A stretch of DNA of 64,000 nucleotides from an uncultured Pelagibacteraceae bacterium (GTDB taxonomy: Bacteria; Pseudomonadota; Alphaproteobacteria; Pelagibacterales; Pelagibacteraceae). A program made the translations under genes and the position numbers. A model generated the notes under the pieces. That model ran no database searches and was not told the origin of the DNA. It saw nothing but the letters and a program-made list of their open reading frames with translations. This document shows positions 9,595 to 18,082 of the stretch, piece after piece. Every line of letters begins with the position of its first letter. Position 1 is the first letter of the stretch. The stretch spans positions 1 to 64,000 of the forward strand of contig CACABC010000003.1 in the NCBI GenBank assembly GCA_902530635.1, given 5' to 3'.

Positions 9595-10356
9595 ATGGTT
9601 AGAAAAAATAAAAAAATTACCGCAGCAATCTTAGTTATTGGTAATGAAATTTTGTCAGGGAGAACTAAGGACCAAAACGTATCTTACTTGGCTTCTTGGT
9701 TAAATAATACTTTGGGAATTAAATTATCTGAAGTACAAATAATTCCGGATATTGAAAAAAAAATAATAAAAAGCATCTTAGCTTTGAGTAAAAATTATGA
9801 TTATGTTTTAACTACAGGGGGAATAGGACCAACTCATGACGATATTACTTCACAATCAGTATCTAAAGCCTTTAAAAAAAAATATACATATCACGAAGAG
9901 GCGTACAGAATACTTAAAAATTATTATGGAAACAAAAATTTTAATGACCCAAGAAAGAAAATGGCCAAAATGCCTAAAGGTGCCAAATTAATTTATAACC
10001 CGTCAAGTGCAGCACCTGGTTTTAAAATTAAAAACGTAATTTGTTTGCCTGGAGTTCCATCAATATTGCAATCAATGGTAATAAATTTAAAAAAATATTT
10101 GAAGCCAGGTTTAAAAATCCATAGTCTAACCATAAGCACAGAAACTATAGAAAGTAATATAGCTAAAGAATTAGAAAAAATTCAAAAAAAATATAAAAAA
10201 TCTGTAGAGATAGGTAGTTATCCTTTCTTTAGGCTAGGTAAAATAGGGGTATCAATCGTATTGAGATCTTCAAAGAAAATTGGTTTACAATCTTGCCACA
10301 AAGCTATTATTAAGATGCTAAAAAAAAAGAATGTAAATATTTTTAAGGTGGTATGA
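9595..10356 (+). CDS. Molybdopterin-binding (CinA N-terminal type) protein
   Basis: 253 residues. The MoCF-binding domain is visible as AAILVIGNEILSGRTKDQN near the N-terminus and YVLTTGGIGPTHDDITSQS near residues 70-88, followed by the CinA-like PGF and CLPGVPS segments. The C-terminal nicotinamide-nucleotide amidase domain of full CinA is absent. Homologues are annotated as competence/damage-inducible protein A or molybdopterin-binding proteins, with no firm function for the stand-alone form; a nucleotide pyrophosphatase activity is known for some CinA N-domains. It opens a plus-strand run of closely spaced genes reaching 15348. Confidence 0.85.
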   Translation: MVRKNKKITAAILVIGNEILSGRTKDQNVSYLASWLNNTLGIKLSEVQIIPDIEKKIIKSILALSKNYDYVLTTGGIGPTHDDITSQSVSKAFKKKYTYHEEAYRILKNYYGNKNFNDPRKKMAKMPKGAKLIYNPSSAAPGFKIKNVICLPGVPSILQSMVINLKKYLKPGLKIHSLTISTETIESNIAKELEKIQKKYKKSVEIGSYPFFRLGKIGVSIVLRSSKKIGLQSCHKAIIKMLKKKNVNIFKVV

Positions 10357-10781
10357 TGTTATATTTTGCTTTCGGAAGTAATCTTTATCAAAAGCAGATG
10401 AAAAAGCGATGCAAGGATTCCAAATACATAGGTTGCTTTACATTAAAAAATTATAAATTGGCTTTCAGACACTTTTATTTTGGTGGTGGAGTTGCTGATG
10501 TTGAGAGCAAAAAAGGCTCTTCAGTCTTAGGAGCTATATATAAAATAAGTAAAAAAGATGAAAAAAATTTAGACATTTACGAAGATTTTCCGAATACTTA
10601 TATTAAGAAATATTTCAAAATTGCCGGAAAAAAAGTAATGTTTTATTATATGCCGAAAAAAACTAAGCATATACCACCAAGCAAAAGATATTTGAATTTA
10701 ATTATAAGAGGATACAAAGATTGTGGATACAAAAACAATTATATTGTTATTTCAAAAAATAAAAAAGTTAAAGTCAGATGA
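10353..10781 (+). CDS. Gamma-glutamylcyclotransferase-like (AIG2/GGCT fold) protein
   Basis: 142 residues. The opening LYFAFGSNLYQKQMKKRC is the GGCT-fold signature (the YGSN loop reads FGSN), and Glu77 in LDIYEDFPNTY matches the catalytic acid. Members cyclise gamma-glutamyl amines or peptides to 5-oxoproline, or act in related amide chemistry; the substrate cannot be read from sequence. It overlaps the preceding gene by 4 bases and the following glycosyltransferase by 4 bases, so it is translationally coupled to both. That suggests, without proving, a role in processing an amine- or amino-acid-decorated metabolite. Confidence 0.8.
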   Translation: MMLYFAFGSNLYQKQMKKRCKDSKYIGCFTLKNYKLAFRHFYFGGGVADVESKKGSSVLGAIYKISKKDEKNLDIYEDFPNTYIKKYFKIAGKKVMFYYMPKKTKHIPPSKRYLNLIIRGYKDCGYKNNYIVISKNKKVKVR

Positions 10782-11674
10782 AAATATTTGATTGTTTTAT
10801 GTTTTGCGACGAGGAAATGTTGCTAGATATAAGACTGAATACTCTCAACAAATTTATAGATAAATTTATAATAGTCGAAAGCACCTTTACTCATAGTGGA
10901 AAAAAAAGAGATTTAGTTTTTGATATTAAAAAGTTTCAAAAGTTTAAGAACAAAATCATTTATCTTGTAGTTGAAAAATCTCCAAAAGATATAGAGATAA
11001 TTAATACTTATGATGATGAAAGAACTAGAGAAACTAAAACAATTCTTAATGCCTGTAAAAGAGAGAACGAACAAAGAAATAGTATATTAAATCTATTAGG
11101 AGAAGCCGATCCTAATGATCAAATTATTATCTCCGATGTTGACGAAATTCCAAATTTAGAAAATATAAATTTTAATACAATCAAAAATAAGATTATTTTA
11201 TTTAATCAAAAAATGTTTTATTATAAATTTAATTTATTATTAGAAAATATGAGTTGGCATGGTTCAAAATCATGCAAAATGAAAAATTTAATTTCACCAC
11301 AATGGCTGAGAGAAGTTAAAGACAAAAAATATCCGTTATGGAGAGTAGATACTTACTTTTCTAAAAAAAAATACCATGATATTCTATTTGTACAAGATGG
11401 CGGTTGGCATTTCACTAACATTAAAACTCCAGAGGAAATTGATAAAAAGCTGAGATCATATCTACATCATATTGAATATGAGCAAAGTAACATTGGTCCT
11501 AATGAAATTGATAAAATGATAAAAGAAAAGAAACCAGTATATGATTTAATGGCAAACTCAAGCGAAGCTAAAGATAGAAGTCAAATGAAGTTGAAAACTA
11601 TAAATACTAATGAATTACCTAATTATTTACGAGAAAATAAAGAAAAATTCACAAATTGGATTTTAAAAAATTAA
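10778..11674 (+). CDS. Glycosyltransferase family 17 protein
   Basis: 298 residues resembling GT17 (the family of eukaryotic beta-1,4-mannosyl-glycoprotein GlcNAc-transferase III). Matching features are the N-terminal KIFDCFMFCDEEMLLDIRLN, the segment KFIIVESTFTHSGKKRDLVF, a DxDE metal site at Asp120-Val-Asp122-Glu123 in IIISDVDEIPNL, and the late GGWHFTNIKTPEEI. There is no membrane segment, so it should act in the cytosol. Bacterial GT17 members are scattered in surface-polysaccharide loci; donor and acceptor are unknown. It overlaps the previous gene by 4 bases, and the next glycosyltransferase starts after one base. Confidence 0.8.
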   Translation: MKIFDCFMFCDEEMLLDIRLNTLNKFIDKFIIVESTFTHSGKKRDLVFDIKKFQKFKNKIIYLVVEKSPKDIEIINTYDDERTRETKTILNACKRENEQRNSILNLLGEADPNDQIIISDVDEIPNLENINFNTIKNKIILFNQKMFYYKFNLLLENMSWHGSKSCKMKNLISPQWLREVKDKKYPLWRVDTYFSKKKYHDILFVQDGGWHFTNIKTPEEIDKKLRSYLHHIEYEQSNIGPNEIDKMIKEKKPVYDLMANSSEAKDRSQMKLKTINTNELPNYLRENKEKFTNWILKN

Positions 11675-11675
11675 T

Positions 11676-12590
11676 ATGAATTCAAATGCAATCGTAACTT
11701 TAGCTGACTCCAAATATTTCGAGTTATTAGAAGAATTAATTGATTCAATCAAATCACATGAGGAGAGCAAAAATGTTTCTATATGTGTACTAGATGCCGG
11801 ATTAACGAGAGATCAAGTAGTGAAGTTAAAAAAAAAAGTTTTTTCTATTAAAAAAGCCGAATGGGATATCAAAGTTCCTGGATATAAAGTATTGAAAAAA
11901 GAGTGGCTTAAAAGTCAAGTTTCAAGAGCATTTTTACCTAAATACTTTCCAGACTTTACAAAGTATCTTTGGATCGATTGTGATGCATGGGTAAATTCTT
12001 GGTCAACCGTAGAACTTTATTTTAGAGCATGTGATAATGGAAAACTCGGAATTACTCAAAGTATTGGTCCTGGCTATAGAATCATGTCAAAAGTTAAATG
12101 GTTATTAGGAAAAATTGCTATAATTAAATCCCAAAATTATAAACATGCAAAGGCTTCAGGAATTGAAGATAGTATCTCAAGAAAATTAGCTTTTGCACCC
12201 CATATAAATATTGGAGTCTTTTCATTAGAAAAAGATTCTCAGTGTTGGCATGTATGGCAAAAAAATTTAAAAAAAACTTTAGCAAAAGGGAAGGTTTTTG
12301 GGTCTGAAGGATTAGCTATAAATATTGCTGTTTACCACGATAATGTTGATGTAGAATTTTTGCCTCTCAAATGTAATTGGATTACTAGTCATTTACTTCC
12401 TAAATATGATAGCAAAGAAAATACTTTTGTTGAACCTTATCTTCCAAATGAAAAAATAGGCATCATTCATTTAGCAGCAGGTTTGTGGAGAGACAAAAAA
12501 GATATGAGATTGAATAAAGATGTTAAAATTGAACTAGATACACTTGAAGGAAAAAAAATTGAAAAAAGTTTAAGATTCGGAGTCAAATAA
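11676..12590 (+). CDS. Glycosyltransferase, GT8-like
   Basis: 304 residues with a nucleotide-sugar GT-A fold: the N-terminal NAIVTLADSKYFELLEELID resembles the GT8 opening, and the metal-binding DxD is Asp101-Cys-Asp103 in YLWIDCDAWVNS. Further on, APHINIGVFSL and GSEGLAINIAVY fit the acceptor half of the family. No signal peptide or membrane helix is visible. Neighbouring GT17 and sulfatase genes suggest synthesis or modification of a glycan, but the product is unknown. The family call is by motif only, and a DUF-type GT-A protein is the alternative. Confidence 0.7.
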   Translation: MNSNAIVTLADSKYFELLEELIDSIKSHEESKNVSICVLDAGLTRDQVVKLKKKVFSIKKAEWDIKVPGYKVLKKEWLKSQVSRAFLPKYFPDFTKYLWIDCDAWVNSWSTVELYFRACDNGKLGITQSIGPGYRIMSKVKWLLGKIAIIKSQNYKHAKASGIEDSISRKLAFAPHINIGVFSLEKDSQCWHVWQKNLKKTLAKGKVFGSEGLAINIAVYHDNVDVEFLPLKCNWITSHLLPKYDSKENTFVEPYLPNEKIGIIHLAAGLWRDKKDMRLNKDVKIELDTLEGKKIEKSLRFGVK

Positions 12591-12591
12591 G

Positions 12592-14175
12592 ATGAATAAA
12601 GTTCGTAATATTTTATTTATTATGGCTGATCAATTGAGATGGGACTACCTTTCTTGTTATGGACACCCACATTTGAAAACACCAAACATAGATGATCTTT
12701 CAAAAAAAGGAGTTTTATTTGAGTCAGCGTATGTTCAGTCTCCTGTTTGTGGCCCTTCTAGAGCATCTTATTATACCGGAAGAACTGTTTTTAGTCATGG
12801 TTCAACGTGGAATCAAGTTCCACTTCCAATAGGAGAATTAACTATAGGAGATTATTTAAGAAAATCTGGAATTAGAACAGGTATAGTTGGAAAGACTCAT
12901 ATGAAACCGGACACCGAAGGTATGACACGTTTAGGTATAAATAAGGATACTGAAATTGGTTTAATAATTAGTGAACCAGGATTTGAACCTTATGAGAGAG
13001 ACGACGGTCTTCATCCAAACAATCATGTAAAAAAATATAAAAAAAAACTATCTTATAATGATTGGCTTAATAAACTTGGTTATAAAGGTGACAATCCTTG
13101 GGATAGTTGGGCTAACTCTGCAGAAGGTAAAAATGGAGAAATTCTTAGTGGTTGGAAATTGAGAAATTCAAATAAACCCGCAAGAATTCCGGAAAAATAT
13201 TCTGAAACAGCTTTCATGACTAATAGGGCCATGGAATTTATAGAAGAAAGTTCTGATAAGCCTTGGTTTTTACATTTGTCATATATTAAACCGCACTGGC
13301 CTTATATTGCTCCAGCACCATATCACAACATGTTTTCTCAAAATCAATTTAGCCCCGTTCTAAGGAGTGAAAGTCAAAAAAAAAATATGAACCCAGTTTA
13401 TCAAGCTTTTGTAGAAACTAGAGTATCAAAAACTTTTTCAAAAGATGAAGTCCGTAACACTGTTATGTCTGGTTATATGGGTTTAATTAAACAAATCGAC
13501 GACAATCTTGGAAGACTTTTTGAATTTCTTAATAAAAAGGGAATTATGAAAGACACTTTGATAGTTTTTACATCTGACCATGGTGATTATTTGGGAGACC
13601 ATTGGTTAGGTGATAAAGAATTATTTCACGAACAAATAGTTAGAATTCCTATGATTATTTATGATCCAAGAGAATCAGCTAACAAAACCCGAGGTCAAAA
13701 AGAAAAACGTTTTATAGAAGCAATTGATCTTTTGCCTACCTTCTTAGACGCGGTCGGTAGCAAGGAAAGCAAGCATCGACTTGAGGGTAATTCATTAATA
13801 CCCATCATCAATGGCGATAAAATAAACAAATGGAAAGATGCGGTATTTAGTGAAATTGATTATTCGTTTAATGAAGCTAGAAAGATCCTTAAACTAGGGG
13901 CATCTGACGCTAGAGGTTATATGATTAGAACAGACAAATGGAAATATATTTATTTTAAAGGTTTTCCACCTCAATTATTTGATCTTGTTAATGATCCAGA
14001 AGAATTTAACGATTTAGGACAATCTAATGATTATTCTAAAGTTAGAAATGAAATGAAAGAAGTGCTATTAAGAAGACTTGTTAGTAGAAAAAACAGAGTT
14101 GCTGCCTCAGATGAATTTGTTTTAAAAGATAGAGATTACACAAAAGAGGACGACATCATGATTGGAATTTGGTAA
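12592..14175 (+). CDS. Sulfatase / phosphonate monoester hydrolase-type enzyme
   Basis: 527 residues of the alkaline phosphatase superfamily. The N-terminus has the metal ligands Asp13-Gln14 in IMADQLRWDYL. The CxPSR motif CGPSRASYYTGR places the formylglycine precursor at Cys53. The second metal pair is Asp329-His330 in TSDHGDYLGDH. The DQLRWD and GDHWLGDKELFHE variants look closer to phosphonate monoester hydrolases and choline-sulfatase-like enzymes than to classical arylsulfatases. No signal peptide is seen, so it is probably cytosolic. Cys53 would need a formylglycine-generating enzyme, not present in this window. It starts one base after a glycosyltransferase stop. Confidence 0.85.
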   Translation: MNKVRNILFIMADQLRWDYLSCYGHPHLKTPNIDDLSKKGVLFESAYVQSPVCGPSRASYYTGRTVFSHGSTWNQVPLPIGELTIGDYLRKSGIRTGIVGKTHMKPDTEGMTRLGINKDTEIGLIISEPGFEPYERDDGLHPNNHVKKYKKKLSYNDWLNKLGYKGDNPWDSWANSAEGKNGEILSGWKLRNSNKPARIPEKYSETAFMTNRAMEFIEESSDKPWFLHLSYIKPHWPYIAPAPYHNMFSQNQFSPVLRSESQKKNMNPVYQAFVETRVSKTFSKDEVRNTVMSGYMGLIKQIDDNLGRLFEFLNKKGIMKDTLIVFTSDHGDYLGDHWLGDKELFHEQIVRIPMIIYDPRESANKTRGQKEKRFIEAIDLLPTFLDAVGSKESKHRLEGNSLIPIINGDKINKWKDAVFSEIDYSFNEARKILKLGASDARGYMIRTDKWKYIYFKGFPPQLFDLVNDPEEFNDLGQSNDYSKVRNEMKEVLLRRLVSRKNRVAASDEFVLKDRDYTKEDDIMIGIW

Positions 14176-14181
14176 TTTATT

Positions 14182-15018
14182 ATGAGCAATGTTGAAGTAA
14201 ATAAAGTTATTAATCCGACACCTGCTTCTGATGGGGCTGGTGTCAAATTAAAAAGAAGTATTGGCGTTGAACCAAACTACTTTGATCCATTTTTAATGCT
14301 GGATGAATTTGGATCAGAAAATAAAGATGATTATGTTGCAGGATTTCCTGCACACCCCCATCGAGGCATCGAAACAGTAACATACATGTTAGCAGGAGAG
14401 TTTGAACACAATGATAGTACTGGTGGCAAGGGAAGAATGACAGCCGGAGATGTGCAGTGGATGAAAACTGGTAGCGGAATAATTCATTCAGAAATGCCTG
14501 CAATGAAAGAAGGTAAATTACATGGTTTTCAACTTTGGATAAATATGCCTGCAAAAAATAAAATGAATAAGCCAGAGTATTTGTACATAGATTCTAAAAA
14601 AATGAGTATACACAAAGACCAGGATAAACAAATAAAAGTTATTGCTGGTAAATTTGAAAATGCTGAAGGTCCAGTTATAAAACATAACGTTGAACCAATT
14701 TATTTTGATGTAGAGTTAGAAAAAAATAAGTTATTTAATTTCAAATTACCAAAAACTCATAACTCTTTTATTTATTTAGTCGAAGGAGAAATTAAAATTG
14801 GTAATAAACAACACAAACAAACAAAAGACTCGACATTAATTTTATTAACTAAAGGAGATAATTTAAAAATTACCGCAATAAATAAAGCTAAATTTTTATT
14901 AATATCAGGTAAACCTATTGGTGAACAAATAGCAAGAGGAGGCCCTTTTGTTATGAATACCAAAAAAGAAATACAGCAAGCTATTGAGGATTATCATAGC
15001 GGAACATTTGTAAAATAA
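14182..15018 (+). CDS. Pirin family protein
   Basis: 278 residues, a bicupin. The metal ligands typical of pirin are present: His58 and His60 in PAHPHRGIETVTY, and His102 and Glu104 in GSGIIHSEMP. GGKGRMTAGDVQWMKTG is the cupin signature. Bacterial pirins are linked to redox sensing or to quercetin 2,3-dioxygenase activity; the physiological substrate is usually unknown. The gene starts 6 bases after the sulfatase stop and precedes a small membrane-protein gene by 3 bases. Confidence 0.9.
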   Translation: MSNVEVNKVINPTPASDGAGVKLKRSIGVEPNYFDPFLMLDEFGSENKDDYVAGFPAHPHRGIETVTYMLAGEFEHNDSTGGKGRMTAGDVQWMKTGSGIIHSEMPAMKEGKLHGFQLWINMPAKNKMNKPEYLYIDSKKMSIHKDQDKQIKVIAGKFENAEGPVIKHNVEPIYFDVELEKNKLFNFKLPKTHNSFIYLVEGEIKIGNKQHKQTKDSTLILLTKGDNLKITAINKAKFLLISGKPIGEQIARGGPFVMNTKKEIQQAIEDYHSGTFVK

Positions 15019-15021
15019 ATT

Positions 15022-15348
15022 ATGTGCCCAATTTGTTGGATTAGTGGTTTTATAGCCGCTTTGCTTGGCGGATCAATGTTGGCTATTGTTAATCATCCAA
15101 TTTCATGGATCATTAGCTTCGTTTTAATTTTGTATGCAGGTTATAAATTTTATGAATCAAAGAAAAGAGGTTTAAAAATGAATGACGAAACAAAAGCAAG
15201 AAATAGAAAAACAATTTTCAGATTTATACAAGGTGTGGTTCTTGGATCTTTCCTAACTGCTGCTGTTTTTTATAGCTTAACTTATAAAGAACATGAAAGA
15301 ATGCATGATTTATTAGAAAAACATGGAATAGAAAAACACGAACACTAA
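15022..15348 (+). CDS. Small membrane protein, unknown
   Basis: 108 residues that I do not recognise. A CPIC motif at the extreme N-terminus (residues 2-5) precedes two hydrophobic stretches at about 7-23 and 26-42. A charged KKRGLKMNDETKARNRKTIF loop leads to a third hydrophobic helix at about 70-87. The tail is rich in His, Glu and Lys and ends in KHEH. The two cysteines and the His-rich end could bind a metal, but this is only suggestive. It is the last gene of the plus-strand operon and overlaps the convergent dctM by 4 bases. Confidence 0.7.
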   Translation: MCPICWISGFIAALLGGSMLAIVNHPISWIISFVLILYAGYKFYESKKRGLKMNDETKARNRKTIFRFIQGVVLGSFLTAAVFYSLTYKEHERMHDLLEKHGIEKHEH

Positions 15349-16655
15349 GACATCATAAGACCAGGAAGAAATAAACATATAGCTGGAAAAGCAATAATAA
15401 GCACTAGTCTGATCACATCGGTTAGCAAGAATGGTAGTGTACCGAACCATATTGTTTGAAGAGGAGTTCTTTGCATAACCCCTTTAATTACAAATAAATT
15501 CATACCAATTGGAGGTGATATCAAACCAAATTCGACAACAATTACAGCAAAAATTCCAAACCAAATTGGATCAATACCTGCATCGGCGATAACTGGGTAA
15601 AAAACAGGTATGGTTAAAAATAACATTGCAAGTGAGTCCATTACGGTTCCGAGAATTAAATAAATGACACAAATTACTAAAATTATACCAATTTGTGTAA
15701 GTTGAAGATCGTTTATAAAGTCAACAACTGTAAAAGGTAATTGAGTTACAGTAATTAAAACGTTGAATACAGCAGCACCAACAACTATTAGATATAAAGC
15801 TCCGACAGTTTTGATTGTATCCCAAACAGAATTTTTTAACATTTCTAAAGTAAGTTGACGTCTTAAAAAAATAAAAATTACTACTAATATTACTCCTACA
15901 GCCGCACTTTCTGTTGCTGTAAAAAAACCAAGGTAAAGTCCACCCATAATAATGGTAAAAATTAAAAATATGGGAAACACTTTCCAAAGTGCTGCCAATC
16001 TTTCCTTTATTGGCATTTTAGTCCCGTAACCACCTTGGTTTGGATAAACTAAAAGATAGACACGAATAGCAATCATATAAAGAATAACTGCAATCAAACC
16101 AGGTATCAAAGCTGCAAAGAAAAGTTTTTGAACTGATTGTTCGGTTAGATAAGCATAAATAACTAAAATTACACTTGGGGGAATTATAATTCCTAAAGTT
16201 CCACCAGAAGCAATTGAACCACTTATTAGTGCATCGCTATAACCATGTCGTCTCATTTCTGGAGCAGCCATTTGAGACATTGTAGCTGCCGTAGCAATTG
16301 ATGAACCACAAATCATTCCAAACCCTGCACATGCACCAACCGTTGACATTGCTAGCCCCCCTTTGTAATGCCCAACTATTGCATAAGCAGCGTCATATAA
16401 ATTTCTGGAAAGATTTGCTCTATTAGCAAGGTTACCCATCAAAACAAAGAAAGGTAAAACAGAGAGGCTATACTTTGAAACAGCTTCGTAAGGTGCTGTT
16501 CCTAAAATGAAGAATGCTTGTTCAAATCCAACTATAAATCCAAAACCAGTAAATCCAACAATTAGCATAGATATACCTATAGGAATATTCAGAGCCATTA
16601 AAATTAAAACAGCAACAAAAGATAATGCTCCACTAGTTATTGGATCTAAAGTCAT
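15345..16655 (-). CDS. dctM: TRAP transporter large permease subunit (DctM)
   Basis: About 436 residues from the ATG at 16655. The open frame continues upstream to 16718 into dctQ, but the extra 21 residues are hydrophilic and unlike the family. The protein is a multi-spanning (about 12 helix) DctM permease: N-terminal hydrophobic helices, PFFVLMGNLANRANLSRNLY, GACAGFGMICGSSIATAATM and SGGTLGIIIPPSVILVIYAY are all family signatures. It drives Na+-coupled uptake of an organic acid delivered by DctP. The start overlaps the dctQ stop in a TAATG arrangement. The substrate is probably an aromatic or related carboxylate, judging from the neighbouring genes. Confidence 0.93.
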   Translation of the reverse strand: MTLDPITSGALSFVAVLILMALNIPIGISMLIVGFTGFGFIVGFEQAFFILGTAPYEAVSKYSLSVLPFFVLMGNLANRANLSRNLYDAAYAIVGHYKGGLAMSTVGACAGFGMICGSSIATAATMSQMAAPEMRRHGYSDALISGSIASGGTLGIIIPPSVILVIYAYLTEQSVQKLFFAALIPGLIAVILYMIAIRVYLLVYPNQGGYGTKMPIKERLAALWKVFPIFLIFTIIMGGLYLGFFTATESAAVGVILVVIFIFLRRQLTLEMLKNSVWDTIKTVGALYLIVVGAAVFNVLITVTQLPFTVVDFINDLQLTQIGIILVICVIYLILGTVMDSLAMLFLTIPVFYPVIADAGIDPIWFGIFAVIVVEFGLISPPIGMNLFVIKGVMQRTPLQTIWFGTLPFLLTDVIRLVLIIAFPAICLFLPGLMMS

Positions 16656-17131
16656 TAATTGTTTTTTTCTAAAATTGTTTTTAAAAACCAAAGTATTATA
16701 GCCAGAACACTTGCCCACATAGCTATAGCAGAAGCAAAATAAAATGGATAAAAACTTAATTCTAAATCAATAGTTACTCTTCCATTTTTAAAAAAAGCAA
16801 AAGCTTCTTTTGTTGTGCCGTACGCAACAAAAGACATAATTATCAACATCAACAAAAATCGAAAAATTGTTATAAAAGTTTGAAGACTATGATTTTTAAT
16901 ATTTTTAATAAAATCAGCCGATACATGTGCGTTTAAAAAAAAAGCTCTCGGCATAGCAAGAAAAGCTACCAATGCAATCCCAAATTCAACGATTTCAATA
17001 GTACCTGCAACTGGAGAATTAAAAAATCTTCTACCGAAAACATCAGAAAAAGTTAATATTGCAAGTGAAAATAAAATAATACCCGATGCCATTGCCGCAT
17101 AATCAAATATTTTATTTATTTTAATTTGCAT
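16655..17131 (-). CDS. dctQ: TRAP transporter small permease subunit (DctQ)
   Basis: 158 residues with four predicted membrane helices (about 10-30, 45-65, 90-110 and 128-150). The DVFGRRFFNSPVAGTIEIVE segment is typical of DctQ. It pairs with DctM, whose start overlaps this stop by one base, to form the membrane part of a TRAP transporter. The gene is divergent from the FAH-family hydrolase at 17185, leaving a 53-base shared regulatory gap. Confidence 0.9.
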   Translation of the reverse strand: MQIKINKIFDYAAMASGIILFSLAILTFSDVFGRRFFNSPVAGTIEIVEFGIALVAFLAMPRAFFLNAHVSADFIKNIKNHSLQTFITIFRFLLMLIIMSFVAYGTTKEAFAFFKNGRVTIDLELSFYPFYFASAIAMWASVLAIILWFLKTILEKNN

Positions 17132-17184
17132 AAGAATAATATAGCCTAACAGAGTTTAATAGATAAATGCACACAAAATAGATT

Positions 17185-18036
17185 ATGAAATTTGTTTCTT
17201 TTTTACAAAAAAGCCAAGCAAAATTTGGTATATCAGATGGTAAAAATATCACTGATCTCACTGGAAAAATTAATGGAGCGAATACTTTAAAAGAACTTAT
17301 TTCAAATAAAGGAGTCGAAGAAGCCAAACAGTACGCAAAAAAAAATCCAGGTGATATAAGCCTAGATAAAATTGAATACCTGCCCGTTATACCTAATCCA
17401 GGTAAAATTATTTGTGTTGGTTTAAATTACAGCGAACATGTTAAGGAAACAGGTCGTACAGTTGAACAAAATCCGGTTATCTTTTTTAGAGTTCCAGAAA
17501 GTCAAACTGCGCATAAACAACCTATTCAAAAACCAAAAGTATCAGAAAGTTTAGATTATGAATGTGAAATGGCTGTAATAATGGGTGAGGCTGGTAAACA
17601 CATAGATCCTAAAGATGCATTAAAGCATATAATTGGTTATTCATGTTATAATGAATGTACCGTTAGAGAATGGCAACAACATACTAGACAGTTTGGAATG
17701 GGAAAGAATTTTGAAAAAACGGGAAGTTTTGGACCTCACATGATACTAGCAGAAAATATTAATGATTATACAAAACTTACAATTCAAACTCGTTTAAACG
17801 GCAAAGTTATGCAAGATGCAAAATTAAGCCAACTCATCTTTGATATCCCGTCATTAATTTCATATGTTTCCAAAGCCATTCCTTGGAGAGCTGGTGATGT
17901 ATTGGTAACCGGAACACCTGGAGGCGTAGGTTTTAAAAGAAAACCTCCTATTTTTATGAAAGATGGGGACAAAGTCGAAGTTGAAATCTCTGAAATTGGT
18001 GTACTTTCAAATATAATTAAGGATGAAATAAGTTAA
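17185..18036 (+). CDS. Fumarylacetoacetate hydrolase family protein
   Basis: 283 residues. The C-terminal FAH domain begins near residue 70 with PGKIICVGLNYSEHVKETGR. Metal-site residues are the two Glu of LDYECEMAVIMGE; the third ligand position, usually Asp in NDVSARD, reads Glu in YNECTVREWQ. The late GDVLVTGTPGGVGFKRKPP is conserved. Members hydrolyse or hydrate C-C bonds of 2-oxo or 1,3-dioxo acids, including ring-cleavage products of the HpcE/MhpD kind. Its place between TRAP genes and next to an extradiol dioxygenase and a flavin hydroxylase suggests it processes a meta-cleavage product. Ureidoglycolate lyase-like chemistry is an alternative. Confidence 0.88.
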   Translation: MKFVSFLQKSQAKFGISDGKNITDLTGKINGANTLKELISNKGVEEAKQYAKKNPGDISLDKIEYLPVIPNPGKIICVGLNYSEHVKETGRTVEQNPVIFFRVPESQTAHKQPIQKPKVSESLDYECEMAVIMGEAGKHIDPKDALKHIIGYSCYNECTVREWQQHTRQFGMGKNFEKTGSFGPHMILAENINDYTKLTIQTRLNGKVMQDAKLSQLIFDIPSLISYVSKAIPWRAGDVLVTGTPGGVGFKRKPPIFMKDGDKVEVEISEIGVLSNIIKDEIS

Positions 18037-18082
18037 ATTTCACGTTAAGCTAAAATTATAAATTAATTTATTAGGGGGAAAA

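Noticed and set aside
16656..16718. N-terminal extension of DctM
   Set aside because: It overlaps dctQ by more than 60 bases and is hydrophilic; the TAATG junction at 16655 gives the usual start.
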